Assembly (NCBI RefSeq): GCF_028598555.1
Contig: NZ_JAQRFN010000019.1
Coordinates: 1 to 64,000 of the forward strand
From: Xenorhabdus anantnagensis
GTDB lineage: Bacteria > Pseudomonadota > Gammaproteobacteria > Enterobacterales > Enterobacteriaceae
Reading direction: 5' to 3'
Length of the DNA: 64,000 bases
Of this stretch, positions 17,715 through 24,869 are shown in pieces. The position numbers and the translations under genes were made by a program. The notes under the pieces were generated by a model. It saw only the letters and a list, made by a program, of their open reading frames with translations. It was not told the origin of the DNA and ran no database searches. Numbering within the stretch: the first letter of the stretch is position 1; every line of letters begins with the position of its first letter.

Positions 17715-17853
17715 GTTTCCATGCGGGTTTGTCCTAGGTTATTAAATTTCCTGACAAAAGCGCAAAAAAGAATCAATCGTTAATTAAATGTTAAATCCTA
17801 ATCAGCTCAATTTGTACTGTTTAGTTGAAAAGAACATTTAAGACAAGATAACA

Positions 17854-17883
17854 GGGTAGCTGTTTTAACAGTTACCCTTTTCT
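17854..17883 (+). terminator. Rho-independent terminator candidate
   Basis: GGGTAGCTG (17854-17862) pairs with CAGTTACCC (17869-17877) with one mismatch, followed by TTTTCT. No gene directly precedes it within 400 bases, so the transcript it ends is uncertain. Confidence 0.55.
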
Positions 17884-17990
17884 CGTTTAAGGTAATGATT
17901 TCAGTAATTGATTCTGATGTCAAGTAAGGTGAAAACTTCACGTGACAGGGGATCGGAATTAGCCATTTTTTCATACCATCGATATTGATG

Positions 17991-18049
17991 CAGGGCAGTT
18001 CACTCACACCTCCACCTCAATCCTGTCTGAGACCTGCCCTGTCTTTTTT
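17991..18049 (+). terminator. Possible terminator hairpin
   Basis: CAGGGCAG (17991-17998) and CTGCCCTG (18034-18041) can pair over a 35-base loop and are followed by a run of six T. The large loop weakens the call. Confidence 0.35.
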
Positions 18050-18057
18050 ACGCCGTT

Positions 18058-19086
18058 TTATTCATTCTCATCGGCATGCTCATCAACAAAATCAGTATAC
18101 AACCCCAGTTCCCGTTCCAGCGCTTTGCCCGTCACTTCCATATCAAGATCAATGTATTCCATCGTGGTCGCCACATTACGGTGCCCCAGTAAGCGTTTCA
18201 CCAGCGGCAGATTACGATCCGGCGATTTCATCAGGGTCGTCGCCAGCGTATGACGAAAACGGTGAGGCGAGACCGCAAAATCACACTCTTTGGACAGCCG
18301 GCGAAAGAAAGAACGGAGCTGTTGTTTTTCCCGGTTGATATCGTATTGGTAACGGGAAAGCCGGCTTGGGTGCGGGACACTCAACCGGCTGAGATCGAAA
18401 ATCGGATCGTGGGCTTTCGCACCGGCAGCGATGGCCCTTTCCACTAATTTTGTCAGCCGGCGTTTAAGCGGCGGAATGATCGGTATTTCCCATTCACTGT
18501 GGTTTTTACTGCCTTCCAGCCCCAGTTCAATATAATTGCTGTCCAGATTGATATCCCGCAACCGCAGGTGCAGTAACTGGTTCTGACGCATTCCTGTAAA
18601 ACGCAATGTCGCCAGCACTGTTGACCAATACCAGGTCGGATACAGGGCACACCGCCCTCCCCGCGGAGTCATCTCGATGCTTTCTTCCTCAGCAAACTTG
18701 CCCATCAGCAGATTAATGCGGGTTATCTGCGATTGGCTCAAAATCTTCTTCTTTTTCTTCTCTTTTTTAGCCACGGCGTTATTAAACGGATTTTCGGTGT
18801 GAGGCAGCAGTTTTCGCTCTATGCCGAAATTAAAAATCGCCCGCAGATGAGCCACCTTATTATTCCAGGTATGACTCGACTGCTTTTTCTCTACCAGAAG
18901 GTGGCGCCGCCATCGCAACACATCCCGGTGAATAACCTGTGCCGGTGATGCGGCTTCTCCCATAAACCGGATAAAACCCCGTGTGACCTTGCGATAACTC
19001 CATTCGGTATCCGGGCGCAGGATATGTGAAAAAAAGTACTCTTCTAATAGCTCTTCCCAACTGAGCGTTTCTGCTGTATTCAACAT
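18058..19086 (-). CDS. Site-specific tyrosine recombinase
   Basis: From the ATG at 19086 this recombinase has 342 residues. That start has aggaaaaaataac upstream and begins at LNTAETLSWEELLEEYF; the open frame continues to 19209, and another ATG at 19107 is possible. The N-terminal core-binding domain contains SYRKVTRGFIRFMGEAA. Catalytic residues are Arg in LRFTGMRQNQLLHL, His-x-x-Arg in SPHRFRHTLATTL, His in RLLGHRNVATTMEY and the Tyr at the end of that segment. All are present. The gene points towards the tRNA-end-like site at 17691 and may integrate the element whose genes follow. Confidence 0.88.
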   Translation of the reverse strand: MLNTAETLSWEELLEEYFFSHILRPDTEWSYRKVTRGFIRFMGEAASPAQVIHRDVLRWRRHLLVEKKQSSHTWNNKVAHLRAIFNFGIERKLLPHTENPFNNAVAKKEKKKKKILSQSQITRINLLMGKFAEEESIEMTPRGGRCALYPTWYWSTVLATLRFTGMRQNQLLHLRLRDINLDSNYIELGLEGSKNHSEWEIPIIPPLKRRLTKLVERAIAAGAKAHDPIFDLSRLSVPHPSRLSRYQYDINREKQQLRSFFRRLSKECDFAVSPHRFRHTLATTLMKSPDRNLPLVKRLLGHRNVATTMEYIDLDMEVTGKALERELGLYTDFVDEHADENE

Positions 19087-19165
19087 GTTATTTTTTCCTC
19101 GGTTCATCCTGCCGTGTCCTGTCCAAAAACAATTCACGGCAATAAAATACAAATAACCCTTTAAA

Positions 19166-20179
19166 TTATTTACCTTTAAATGATGAATGTGGGTAACTGT
19201 CAGTGGCAATACTTTCTTTCTCCCGTCCCGGCTGTTTGGTCAGTTTCGGACCGTGATGATGATTTTTCCCCTGATTTTGTGGTGAAGATGCATCCGGTGA
19301 CTGAAATAAGGACAATAATGTCAGCGTATCGTCAGAGGGAGCGGTGGGCGGTGGCGTTATGTTACTGGCGGGAGTCCGCACTGTCGTTTCCGGCACAGGG
19401 TTGTCTTCAGTAGAGAACACGGTCTCCGTCACCGGTTTCACCTGCAAAGGGGAATGGAGCTGTCCGGCCGCATCCTGAAGCAAGGTATCTATCAGCGGAA
19501 CGCTGGAAGGACGGCCATTGAGATGCTGCATCAGACAGTGCCAGACCTCCGGTACCGTCACCAGCCACATCATGGCTTTTTCCGGTAACAGACAGGCGGC
19601 CAGCAACACTTCCTGCGGAGCCGGCGGTATGTTCTCCGAGGCGCGGAAACGGAAACGAAACGGTTTGTCGGGAATACCGATGCCCGGTTGCCAGACCTGC
19701 CCGTCTTCCAGTTCCCCTTCGAGTTGCCGCAACAACGGCAGGTGGTAAAACAACGCCGCCCAGAACACCACCGCCTGCCATAAGACCCCTTGTGCGGCCT
19801 GCGTTTCCGGTGCCACACCCGGCGGTAACAAATGTCCCTTCGCTAACCGCACGGCACAGGTGGTAAATTGCAGTGTCAGGTCAGCAAATCCGCCACGGCC
19901 TGACCACTTCCCTTCCGGGGCGGCGGGTATCTGCTGAACACTGCCCAGCAGTTGTTTAATCGGGGCGAGATAAAAACGCTGGTACAACCCTTCAGGCAGC
20001 GTACTGTTTTGCCATAATTGTTGCAGGCACTGATGGCGCAAGGGCGTTGCCAGCAACGCCTCCACTGATTGTGGCCGGAAATAGTCCCCGTTATCACAGG
20101 CCCCGCTCGTTTTTTGCCCTGATGATTTTTTCTGTAATGCCGGCGAGCGGGTAAAATGCGATTTAAAACGTGTAAACAT
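19166..20179 (-). CDS. TraI_2-domain protein (MobH relaxase-like), catalytic motif degenerate
   Basis: This 337-residue protein starts at an ATG with aaggagaaaagtg upstream. Its N-terminal 200 residues follow the TraI_2 domain of MobH relaxases: YFRPQSVEALLATPLRHQCL, then AKGHLLPPGVAPETQAAQGV and PDKPFRFRFRASE. The metal-binding residues are missing. The usual GGxxxHxLE is GGFADLTLQ here, and the HD motif (LLHDxGK) is replaced by LFYHLPLL. It is also much shorter than full relaxases. It could be an accessory or regulatory relative or a decaying copy. The C-terminus is proline-rich and low in complexity. Confidence 0.7.
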   Translation of the reverse strand: MFTRFKSHFTRSPALQKKSSGQKTSGACDNGDYFRPQSVEALLATPLRHQCLQQLWQNSTLPEGLYQRFYLAPIKQLLGSVQQIPAAPEGKWSGRGGFADLTLQFTTCAVRLAKGHLLPPGVAPETQAAQGVLWQAVVFWAALFYHLPLLRQLEGELEDGQVWQPGIGIPDKPFRFRFRASENIPPAPQEVLLAACLLPEKAMMWLVTVPEVWHCLMQHLNGRPSSVPLIDTLLQDAAGQLHSPLQVKPVTETVFSTEDNPVPETTVRTPASNITPPPTAPSDDTLTLLSLFQSPDASSPQNQGKNHHHGPKLTKQPGREKESIATDSYPHSSFKGK

Positions 20180-20288
20180 CACTTTTCTCCTTGTCAAATT
20201 TGGCTCAGTGTCGGTCAATCCCACGCTGAAACAAGGCGAAACTCTTTTTGCGAAAATGAAAATTGTTTGTATGACTTACCCATAAACG

Positions 20289-20311
20289 TAAAAAAGCGCC
20301 CCGAAAGGCGC
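20289..20311 (-). terminator. Rho-independent terminator of the anti-restriction operon
   Basis: On the minus strand GCGCC, a TTTCG turn and GGCGC form a tight stem followed by six T. It lies 32 bases beyond the stop of the methylase-like gene and before the TraI_2-like gene, so it should end the operon that starts near 24100. Confidence 0.8.
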
Positions 20312-20342
20312 AGTCGTGAAACAAAGAAGATGCAAACAGAAA

Positions 20343-21026
20343 TCAGGCCGCCGGGTCATAGGCCTGCAAACGTTGCGACCAGTTGCCCAGATAATGAGCC
20401 GGTGTGTAGCGGGTTCGTTGGCTGCCACCATCATGCAGAGCATCACCAATTGTGACCGCCGCCGGAATACCGGCCAGGGAAAGCTGGATATAGGCCATCA
20501 CCGCTGCCAGCGGATCGATATCAATCGCAGACACCCACATACTGGACAACGGATCATGTCCCTGCTCTCTTAATACCTCTGCGGCTGCCAGCATCATACA
20601 GGCTGCACCACAGCAAGGTTCGTGGAAAGTGACAAAGGGTCGGGTCTGCAACAAGTCAGACACCTCATGCAACTGCAATTGTGCCATGACTCTGGCCACA
20701 CTCCAGGGCGTAAAGAACTGCTGAAGTTCCTTATTGCCCAGCTCCAGTTGCATAAACACGCTGCCGAGAAAATCACCGGGTGCTTCCGACAATGCCAGCA
20801 CGGTCATCGAAAAAAGTTCCACAATCCGGTCAATATCTTCCCGTTCGTATTTGTTGATGGTTTTCAGATAGAACTGCTCGAGTTCCTCACTGAAACAGTA
20901 TTTATTGTGAATGGCGGCCATTGCACAGTTGCAAAAATCCTGAAAAACCCGATAACGGTTACGGTAACGGGCGGTTTGTTTAAACAATGAAATAAAGTCT
21001 TTCTGGTAGTCAGAGCCAGAAGCCAT
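20343..21026 (-). CDS. N6-adenine methylase-like protein lacking the catalytic motif
   Basis: This 227-residue protein starts at the ATG at 21026, whose ribosome-binding site lies inside a predicted hairpin. It has the N6 methylase entry motif (QQFFTPWSVARVMAQLQL), an AdoMet-binding motif I variant (HEPCCGAACMMLAAAEVL) and the acidic loop AIDIDPLAAVMAYIQLSL. The chain ends soon after IGDALHDGG, and no NPPY/F catalytic motif is present. It may bind DNA or AdoMet without methylating, or need a partner. Anti-restriction neighbours suggest a role in protecting incoming DNA. Confidence 0.75.
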   Translation of the reverse strand: MASGSDYQKDFISLFKQTARYRNRYRVFQDFCNCAMAAIHNKYCFSEELEQFYLKTINKYEREDIDRIVELFSMTVLALSEAPGDFLGSVFMQLELGNKELQQFFTPWSVARVMAQLQLHEVSDLLQTRPFVTFHEPCCGAACMMLAAAEVLREQGHDPLSSMWVSAIDIDPLAAVMAYIQLSLAGIPAAVTIGDALHDGGSQRTRYTPAHYLGNWSQRLQAYDPAA

Positions 21027-21090
21027 AGCGTGTTTTCCTGATAAAAAAGGAAAACACGCCCCGACAGGGGGAACGTGTTTCCCTTGTCGG
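21027..21090 (-). promoter_or_regulatory. RBS-switch leader of the methylase-like gene
   Basis: In the mRNA, CCGACAAGGG and CCCCCTGTCGG form a stem (21061-21090) whose loop contains AAACACG. The next strand, GGCGTGTTTTCC (21049-21060), can pair with that loop as a pseudoknot. Alternatively it can pair over 11 bases with GGAAAACACGC (21028-21038), which contains the Shine-Dalgarno sequence just before the ATG. The two pairings exclude each other. The same arrangement recurs at three other genes of this operon. Confidence 0.65.
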
Positions 21091-21129
21091 TTGAGGTGAA
21101 AATAAGTGGATGCTGCGTTGAACAAAGAA

Positions 21130-22053
21130 TTACTGGCCGACGGCCATCGCCGGTAGTGCCAGTGCCGGTTCGGTTTTGTCTCCGTTAACCAGATACAGGG
21201 CCGGACGGTTTTCGTGTCCTACCTGCCCGTTATGACTGTCCACATGTTCACCCTGGTCATAACAATCATAGCCTTTTAACTGACCTGATGGTTCGCTGTA
21301 CCAGTGGCGGATTTCACAGTCAAACACTGATGACAGCCCGCCCATCAGTTCCGCCGAAGGCGGTACCCATGGAGTGTCAAAACGCACGGTTAAGCTGCTG
21401 ACATGGCGCCTTTCCCAGCGGACATGATGACCGAACGGCCATTCCAGCCCATAGTGCTCATCGTAGAACTGCACCGTGGAGGCCATCCCTTTCAGTAAAC
21501 CACTGTTGCCGTTAATTTCCGTGGCCAATCGGGTCGGTCGTATCATCAGCATATCGCACGGCTGGGCCGAGGTCGGATAAACCGACAGCTTCTCCCAGCA
21601 CACGCCGATATCAAGGTTGTCTGACCAGCTCACCACGCCGAACCAGTCAGTGTACTGACGGGTCAGCAGGTGGGCAATCATGTCACGCGCTGATGCCGGT
21701 ATAGTCTCCCAGCGCAGCAGGCTTAAGCCCGACTGGCGGTAGATACTGTCAATCCGCTTCATATTTTCGGCGGTTAACAACACATTATCCTGCAACAACG
21801 CCAGCCACTGTTCAAACGCGAGATTCTGCGCGGTCGGCGCTGCCGTGCCCCGAATCAGTTCCGGATACGGTGTGTAAATGAGGGGCTTGGTGGGTTTTAA
21901 TATCCCCGCACAGCCGGCCAGAAACAGGCGCAGGCTCTGTAATACCGCCTGACGGTAACGGGGGACTTCTTCTCCGCAGACCCATTGCTGCATCACATCG
22001 AGACACACGGATTTGCCCGTAACTTCCAGTTGATTAGTGACCCATTCTGCCAT
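21130..22053 (-). CDS. DUF1281 family protein (YubB-like ferredoxin fold)
   Basis: This 307-residue protein begins EWVTNQLEVTGKSVCLDVM, the characteristic N-terminus of the DUF1281/YubB family carried by plasmids and integrative elements. Later conserved pieces include IYRQSGLSLLRWETIPASAR, SVYPTSAQPCDMLMIRPTRL and WERRHVSSLTVRFDTPWVPP. The molecular function is unknown. It lies second from the end of the anti-restriction operon and has its own switch-like leader. Confidence 0.85.
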   Translation of the reverse strand: MAEWVTNQLEVTGKSVCLDVMQQWVCGEEVPRYRQAVLQSLRLFLAGCAGILKPTKPLIYTPYPELIRGTAAPTAQNLAFEQWLALLQDNVLLTAENMKRIDSIYRQSGLSLLRWETIPASARDMIAHLLTRQYTDWFGVVSWSDNLDIGVCWEKLSVYPTSAQPCDMLMIRPTRLATEINGNSGLLKGMASTVQFYDEHYGLEWPFGHHVRWERRHVSSLTVRFDTPWVPPSAELMGGLSSVFDCEIRHWYSEPSGQLKGYDCYDQGEHVDSHNGQVGHENRPALYLVNGDKTEPALALPAMAVGQ

Positions 22054-22127
22054 GTTAAGTTCCTTTGATTTTTAAGTTTAAAAACCGGAGAAACTGTTCC
22101 CCCACGGGAGTCAGTTCCCCCGATGGG
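22054..22127 (-). promoter_or_regulatory. RBS-switch leader of the DUF1281 gene
   Basis: CCCATCGGG and CCCGTGGG form a bulged stem (22101-22127) whose loop contains GGAACTG. The strand AACAGTTTCTCC (22087-22098) can pair with that loop, or through AGTTTC with GGAACT in the Shine-Dalgarno region (about 22057-22066). The loop therefore mimics the RBS sequence, as in the other copies, with different bases. Confidence 0.6.
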
Positions 22128-22143
22128 TGATTGAAGAAAAGTG

Positions 22144-22407
22144 TCAGTTGAAATCCCGTCTGAAAATATCGGCAACCTGACTGTCGACAATGACCATCAG
22201 CTCGTCATGCATGCCCAGATACGGTGTACTACCTGATATTTCAGACGCATTCATGCGGGTTAAATCGTATTTATTCCCCCGTTCATTGATGGCATCAGAC
22301 GGCCGGATGCCACTGGCGATATGTTCGGTTACCGTTTCGGTTTCACACAATGCCGTGTCATTCAGGCTCAGACCAAAATGACGTTTCAGCAACGCGGCGG
22401 CAATCAT
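22144..22407 (-). CDS. CbtA/YeeV-type toxin relative, N-terminally short
   Basis: The 87 residues match the core of CbtA toxins, which block FtsZ and MreB in type IV toxin-antitoxin pairs: LLKRHFGLSLNDTALCETET and EHIASGIRPSDAINERGNKY. CbtA normally has about 30 more residues before this core; here a TGA lies six codons upstream of the ATG, although the codons between still resemble the family (LTVWQ). No CbeA antitoxin gene is adjacent. It may be a truncated toxin or a shortened functional version. It follows the 180-residue gene by about 40 bases. Confidence 0.65.
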   Translation of the reverse strand: MIAAALLKRHFGLSLNDTALCETETVTEHIASGIRPSDAINERGNKYDLTRMNASEISGSTPYLGMHDELMVIVDSQVADIFRRDFN

Positions 22408-22447
22408 CTGCCAGACGGTTAAACGTCAGGCTTCCAGGGTGACACCA

Positions 22448-22990
22448 TCAAACGCTGACCGTTGCGCTATGCCGGAGAATATCCTGCACTTCGTGATGAT
22501 AGTGGTAATCGGGTGAAATCATATGCAGTGACAACAAATTCGCCTCCTGCCACAAAACGTGGGCTGCCTGCGGATCCTGCCAGCTCAGCTCAACGGTGGC
22601 CGCCTGACATAACTGCTGTTGTTTTCGTTCCAGTGACAAACGTTCTGACGTCAGTGTAACCGGCTGCGCCCAGACGATCTCGTCATAAAAGCGCCCCCCG
22701 AGCACACTGTTATCTTTGGCGTCATATATCATCACCGTCAGGGGAAAAAAGGCGCGTCGATACTGACCCGATGAGATTTCCGGTATCGGCCAGTCACCCA
22801 GCAAATGGATGACTTTCAATCGTTGTACCGCTTCGGTGATGGAGGCAGTTTCACACACGGTCAGGATTTTCTCTTGCAGCGATTGCGGTCGGTGAGGATG
22901 CTGCATCAGGCCGGTGACCTGCACCGTAAAAATGGCTTCCTGCGACGCCGGTGTCGTGCTCTCCGGCGCAGGTAAAAAAATCGGGTTCAT
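22448..22990 (-). CDS. Hypothetical island protein, 180 residues
   Basis: I do not recognise this soluble protein. It contains ISSGQYRRAFFPLTVMIYDA and a His-rich segment ISPDYHYHHEVQDILRHS near the C-terminus, with no membrane segments. The ATG follows aaggagagccacacc, a strong ribosome-binding site that can be sequestered by the upstream leader. It is a translation unit of the ArdB-containing operon. Confidence 0.7.
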   Translation of the reverse strand: MNPIFLPAPESTTPASQEAIFTVQVTGLMQHPHRPQSLQEKILTVCETASITEAVQRLKVIHLLGDWPIPEISSGQYRRAFFPLTVMIYDAKDNSVLGGRFYDEIVWAQPVTLTSERLSLERKQQQLCQAATVELSWQDPQAAHVLWQEANLLSLHMISPDYHYHHEVQDILRHSATVSV

Positions 22991-23056
22991 GGTGTGGCTC
23001 TCCTTGATTTGACGTCAATAAAAGACAACACCCACCCAATACAGGAAGGTGTTGTC
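22991..23056 (-). promoter_or_regulatory. RBS-switch leader of the 180-residue protein gene
   Basis: A loop GACAACACC (complement of 23048-23056) can pair over nine bases with GGTGTTGTC (complement of 23024-23032). The same strand can pair through GGTGT with ACACC directly before the ATG (22991-22995). The supporting stem around the loop is weaker than in the other copies. Confidence 0.55.
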
Positions 23057-23111
23057 GGCTCCCCAGTCAGGCGCTAAAGAAAAGGGTTAACAGCCTCATC
23101 GACTGATAACG

Positions 23112-23573
23112 TCAGTGGTGATGATGGTTGTTATGGATAAGTGACGAGCTGATGATGTCCTCTTTGGGCTGCATCGCCAGTACCGCACGTAGCAGCCCAG
23201 TTTCCGGGTGGTGCAGCGCGTATTCCCGCAGTTCGCAGAACCGGAACGCATCCGCATTCGGTTCATCCAACTCAGCGATACGGGCAAACACAATCGCGGT
23301 GACGGCCAGACCAAACGCATCCGCAGACAGCGTGGCCGTCAATGTCGTCTCCGGCAGATAAACCGAATAGGTTTTTGCCGCGGTGGGGATCATATACGTC
23401 AGGGAATCAGACACGTTCCGGCTGCGCCACTGCTCAGGACGATATTCACCACACAACTGTGAGGCGGTATTCGCCAGCAGGAATCCCAGAAACAACCGTT
23501 CCAGTGGCGTTTTATCGGGAAACACGACCGACAGGGCCAGGCTGTCCAGCAGCATCAGTTCATTATCCGGCAT
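23112..23573 (-). CDS. ArdB/KlcA-type anti-restriction protein, second copy
   Basis: This 153-residue protein starts at the ATG at 23573 (aaagggagcacgtg upstream); a GTG one codon earlier is also possible. The ArdB/KlcA pattern is visible in LCGEYRPEQWRSRNVSDSLT, the YMIP segment, LSADAFGLAVTAIVFARIAE and LREYALHHPETGLLRAVL. ArdB proteins inhibit type I restriction without mimicking DNA. The start overlaps the end of the first copy by about 11 bases, indicating translational coupling. The tail is His-rich. Confidence 0.8.
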   Translation of the reverse strand: MPDNELMLLDSLALSVVFPDKTPLERLFLGFLLANTASQLCGEYRPEQWRSRNVSDSLTYMIPTAAKTYSVYLPETTLTATLSADAFGLAVTAIVFARIAELDEPNADAFRFCELREYALHHPETGLLRAVLAMQPKEDIISSSLIHNNHHHH

Positions 23574-24009
23574 CACGTGCTCCCTTTAAACCCAGGGCCG
23601 CCCGGATACACTGAGCCTGAGGATGTTGCCGCGCATATTCACGCAGGGCGTAAAATCGCTCAGCGTACCCGTCCAGCTTCATCAGGTCAGTCAGGTAACT
23701 TAATACGCTCAGGGTCACCATCAGCCCAAAGGCATCGGCGGAGACTTCACCCTTAAAATCCGTCGTACTCACGTTGACCACCGACGTATCCAACAGTACC
23801 GGCACGATATAGGCGATACGGTCTGACACCTTCCGGTACTGCCATCGGTCACACCGGTCATCGTCACACAGCCCGGCAGCCGCTTTAATGAACGTGTGCT
23901 CCAGCAACATCAGTTCCAGTGAACCGGTGTGAGGAAAAATTTCAGCAAAAGGGGATAATTCAGCTGGGGGCACAGTGTGCACCGTGGCCGGGGGGGTATG
24001 TTGTTGCAT
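23563..24009 (-). CDS. ArdB/KlcA-type anti-restriction protein, first copy
   Basis: This 148-residue paralogue of the following gene has LCDDDRCDRWQYRKVSDRIA, a YIVP segment, VSADAFGLMVTLSVLSYLTD and LREYARQHPQAQCIRAAL, the conserved ArdB framework. It is the first gene of the operon. Its ribosome-binding site (GGAGAATACC then ATG) can be masked by a perfectly complementary strand in the leader. Tandem divergent copies may widen the range of restriction enzymes inhibited; that is an inference. Confidence 0.82.
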   Translation of the reverse strand: MQQHTPPATVHTVPPAELSPFAEIFPHTGSLELMLLEHTFIKAAAGLCDDDRCDRWQYRKVSDRIAYIVPVLLDTSVVNVSTTDFKGEVSADAFGLMVTLSVLSYLTDLMKLDGYAERFYALREYARQHPQAQCIRAALGLKGARDAG

Positions 24010-24074
24010 GGTATTCTCCTGATAAAAACAACGGAGAACACCTGACCCAATGGGAAATGTGTTCCCCGTTGGGT
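24010..24074 (-). promoter_or_regulatory. RBS-switch leader of the first ardB-like gene
   Basis: ACCCAACGGGGA and TCCCATTGGGT form a strong stem (24045-24074) with GAACAC in the loop. The strand GGTGTTCTCC (24033-24042) can pair with the loop through GTGTTC, or over all ten bases (one G-T) with GGAGAATACC (24010-24019), which contains the Shine-Dalgarno sequence and abuts the ATG. This is the clearest of the four copies. Confidence 0.7.
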
Positions 24075-24869
24075 GACTGGCCGGTTGGCCATCATGGATA
24101 AGATTAAGCGACCTTCATCGTCATCAGACTGACGATATCTGCTTCCAAAGGGGCGCAGATGTACCACACCGTAGTGTACTCCCTTGCAGGCTACAGGAGT
24201 GTTGCTGTCGCTGCCCGAAGGTGATCCTCACAAGCGACCGGATCATGGATAAGTCTGACTACGCTAATAAACAGAAATCATCAGGTCAATGGGTAATTCA
24301 TTTTCCGGGAAAAAAATAATGTCAGGAGTGCGACGGAATTTTTGGGGCGTCAGGGAGAAACTGTCAATACGCCGTGACCCGTTCAAGCCGTGTGGTCTAA
24401 CACGTTTATGCCCCAAAATGTGTTACACACTACTCCTGTTAAAAAAGTTGAACTGGATAAGATCACCTAGTAAATTTAATGACTAATTAAAAGAGTTAAT
24501 AAGAAAGAATAAACTAATTGGCTCTATGATGCATAACCGAAACATAACGTAAGTTTTCATTATAACAATGTGTTAAGTTAAGTCGGCTAGGGCACGATTA
24601 AATTTGACGGTCGGCTATGAGCGAGAAGCGGACTGATCCGCTTATCCCAGCATTTGCTCAGACGGCTTTCCGTCAGCAGCAAAAAGATATCGCGGACACT
24701 CATTTTAAAATATCCAGTATTACAACTGAGTGTTAGCCAAACCTTTTAATTGGCTTTACCGTGGGAATACATAATAAAGCTATTCATCGCAGGTAGGGCA
24801 CTAGCTCTGTATATGAGGCTAATATTATGTAGATAGGGAATATCGGCTGATTTCATCTTGCGAAGCCCC
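24075..24869. other. Intergenic region between anti-restriction operon and defence island
   Basis: About 800 bases have no supported gene. They contain dispersed repeat copy B (24135-24247), an inverted repeat around AACAC and GTGTT near 24390-24425, and a palindrome AAGCGGACTGATCCGCTT at 24626-24643. Promoters for the leftward operon should lie here. Confidence 0.5.
24135..24247 (+). repeat. Dispersed repeat, copy B
   Basis: It starts atatctgcttccaaagggg, contains cccttgcaggctacaggag and ends near gatcatgg. It has the same orientation as copy C at 38664 and the opposite orientation to copy A at 15241. The defence island lies between B and C. Confidence 0.75.

Larger units (their letters stand above)
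17425..18057. other. Intergenic region with att candidate and terminators
   Basis: About 630 bases contain no gene. They hold the tRNA-end-like sequence at 17691-17714, a terminator at 17854-17883 and a second hairpin with a T-run at 17991-18049. The recombinase gene ends at 18058, so this is the likely boundary of an integrated element. Confidence 0.55.

Noticed and set aside
17660-17720. Complete tRNA gene
   Set aside because: Only the 3' part is tRNA-like; upstream sequence cannot form the D-arm, anticodon arm or 5' acceptor strand.
24289-24486. Plus-strand 65-codon frame before the defence island
   Set aside because: No family resemblance and it covers inverted repeats in a promoter-like region.
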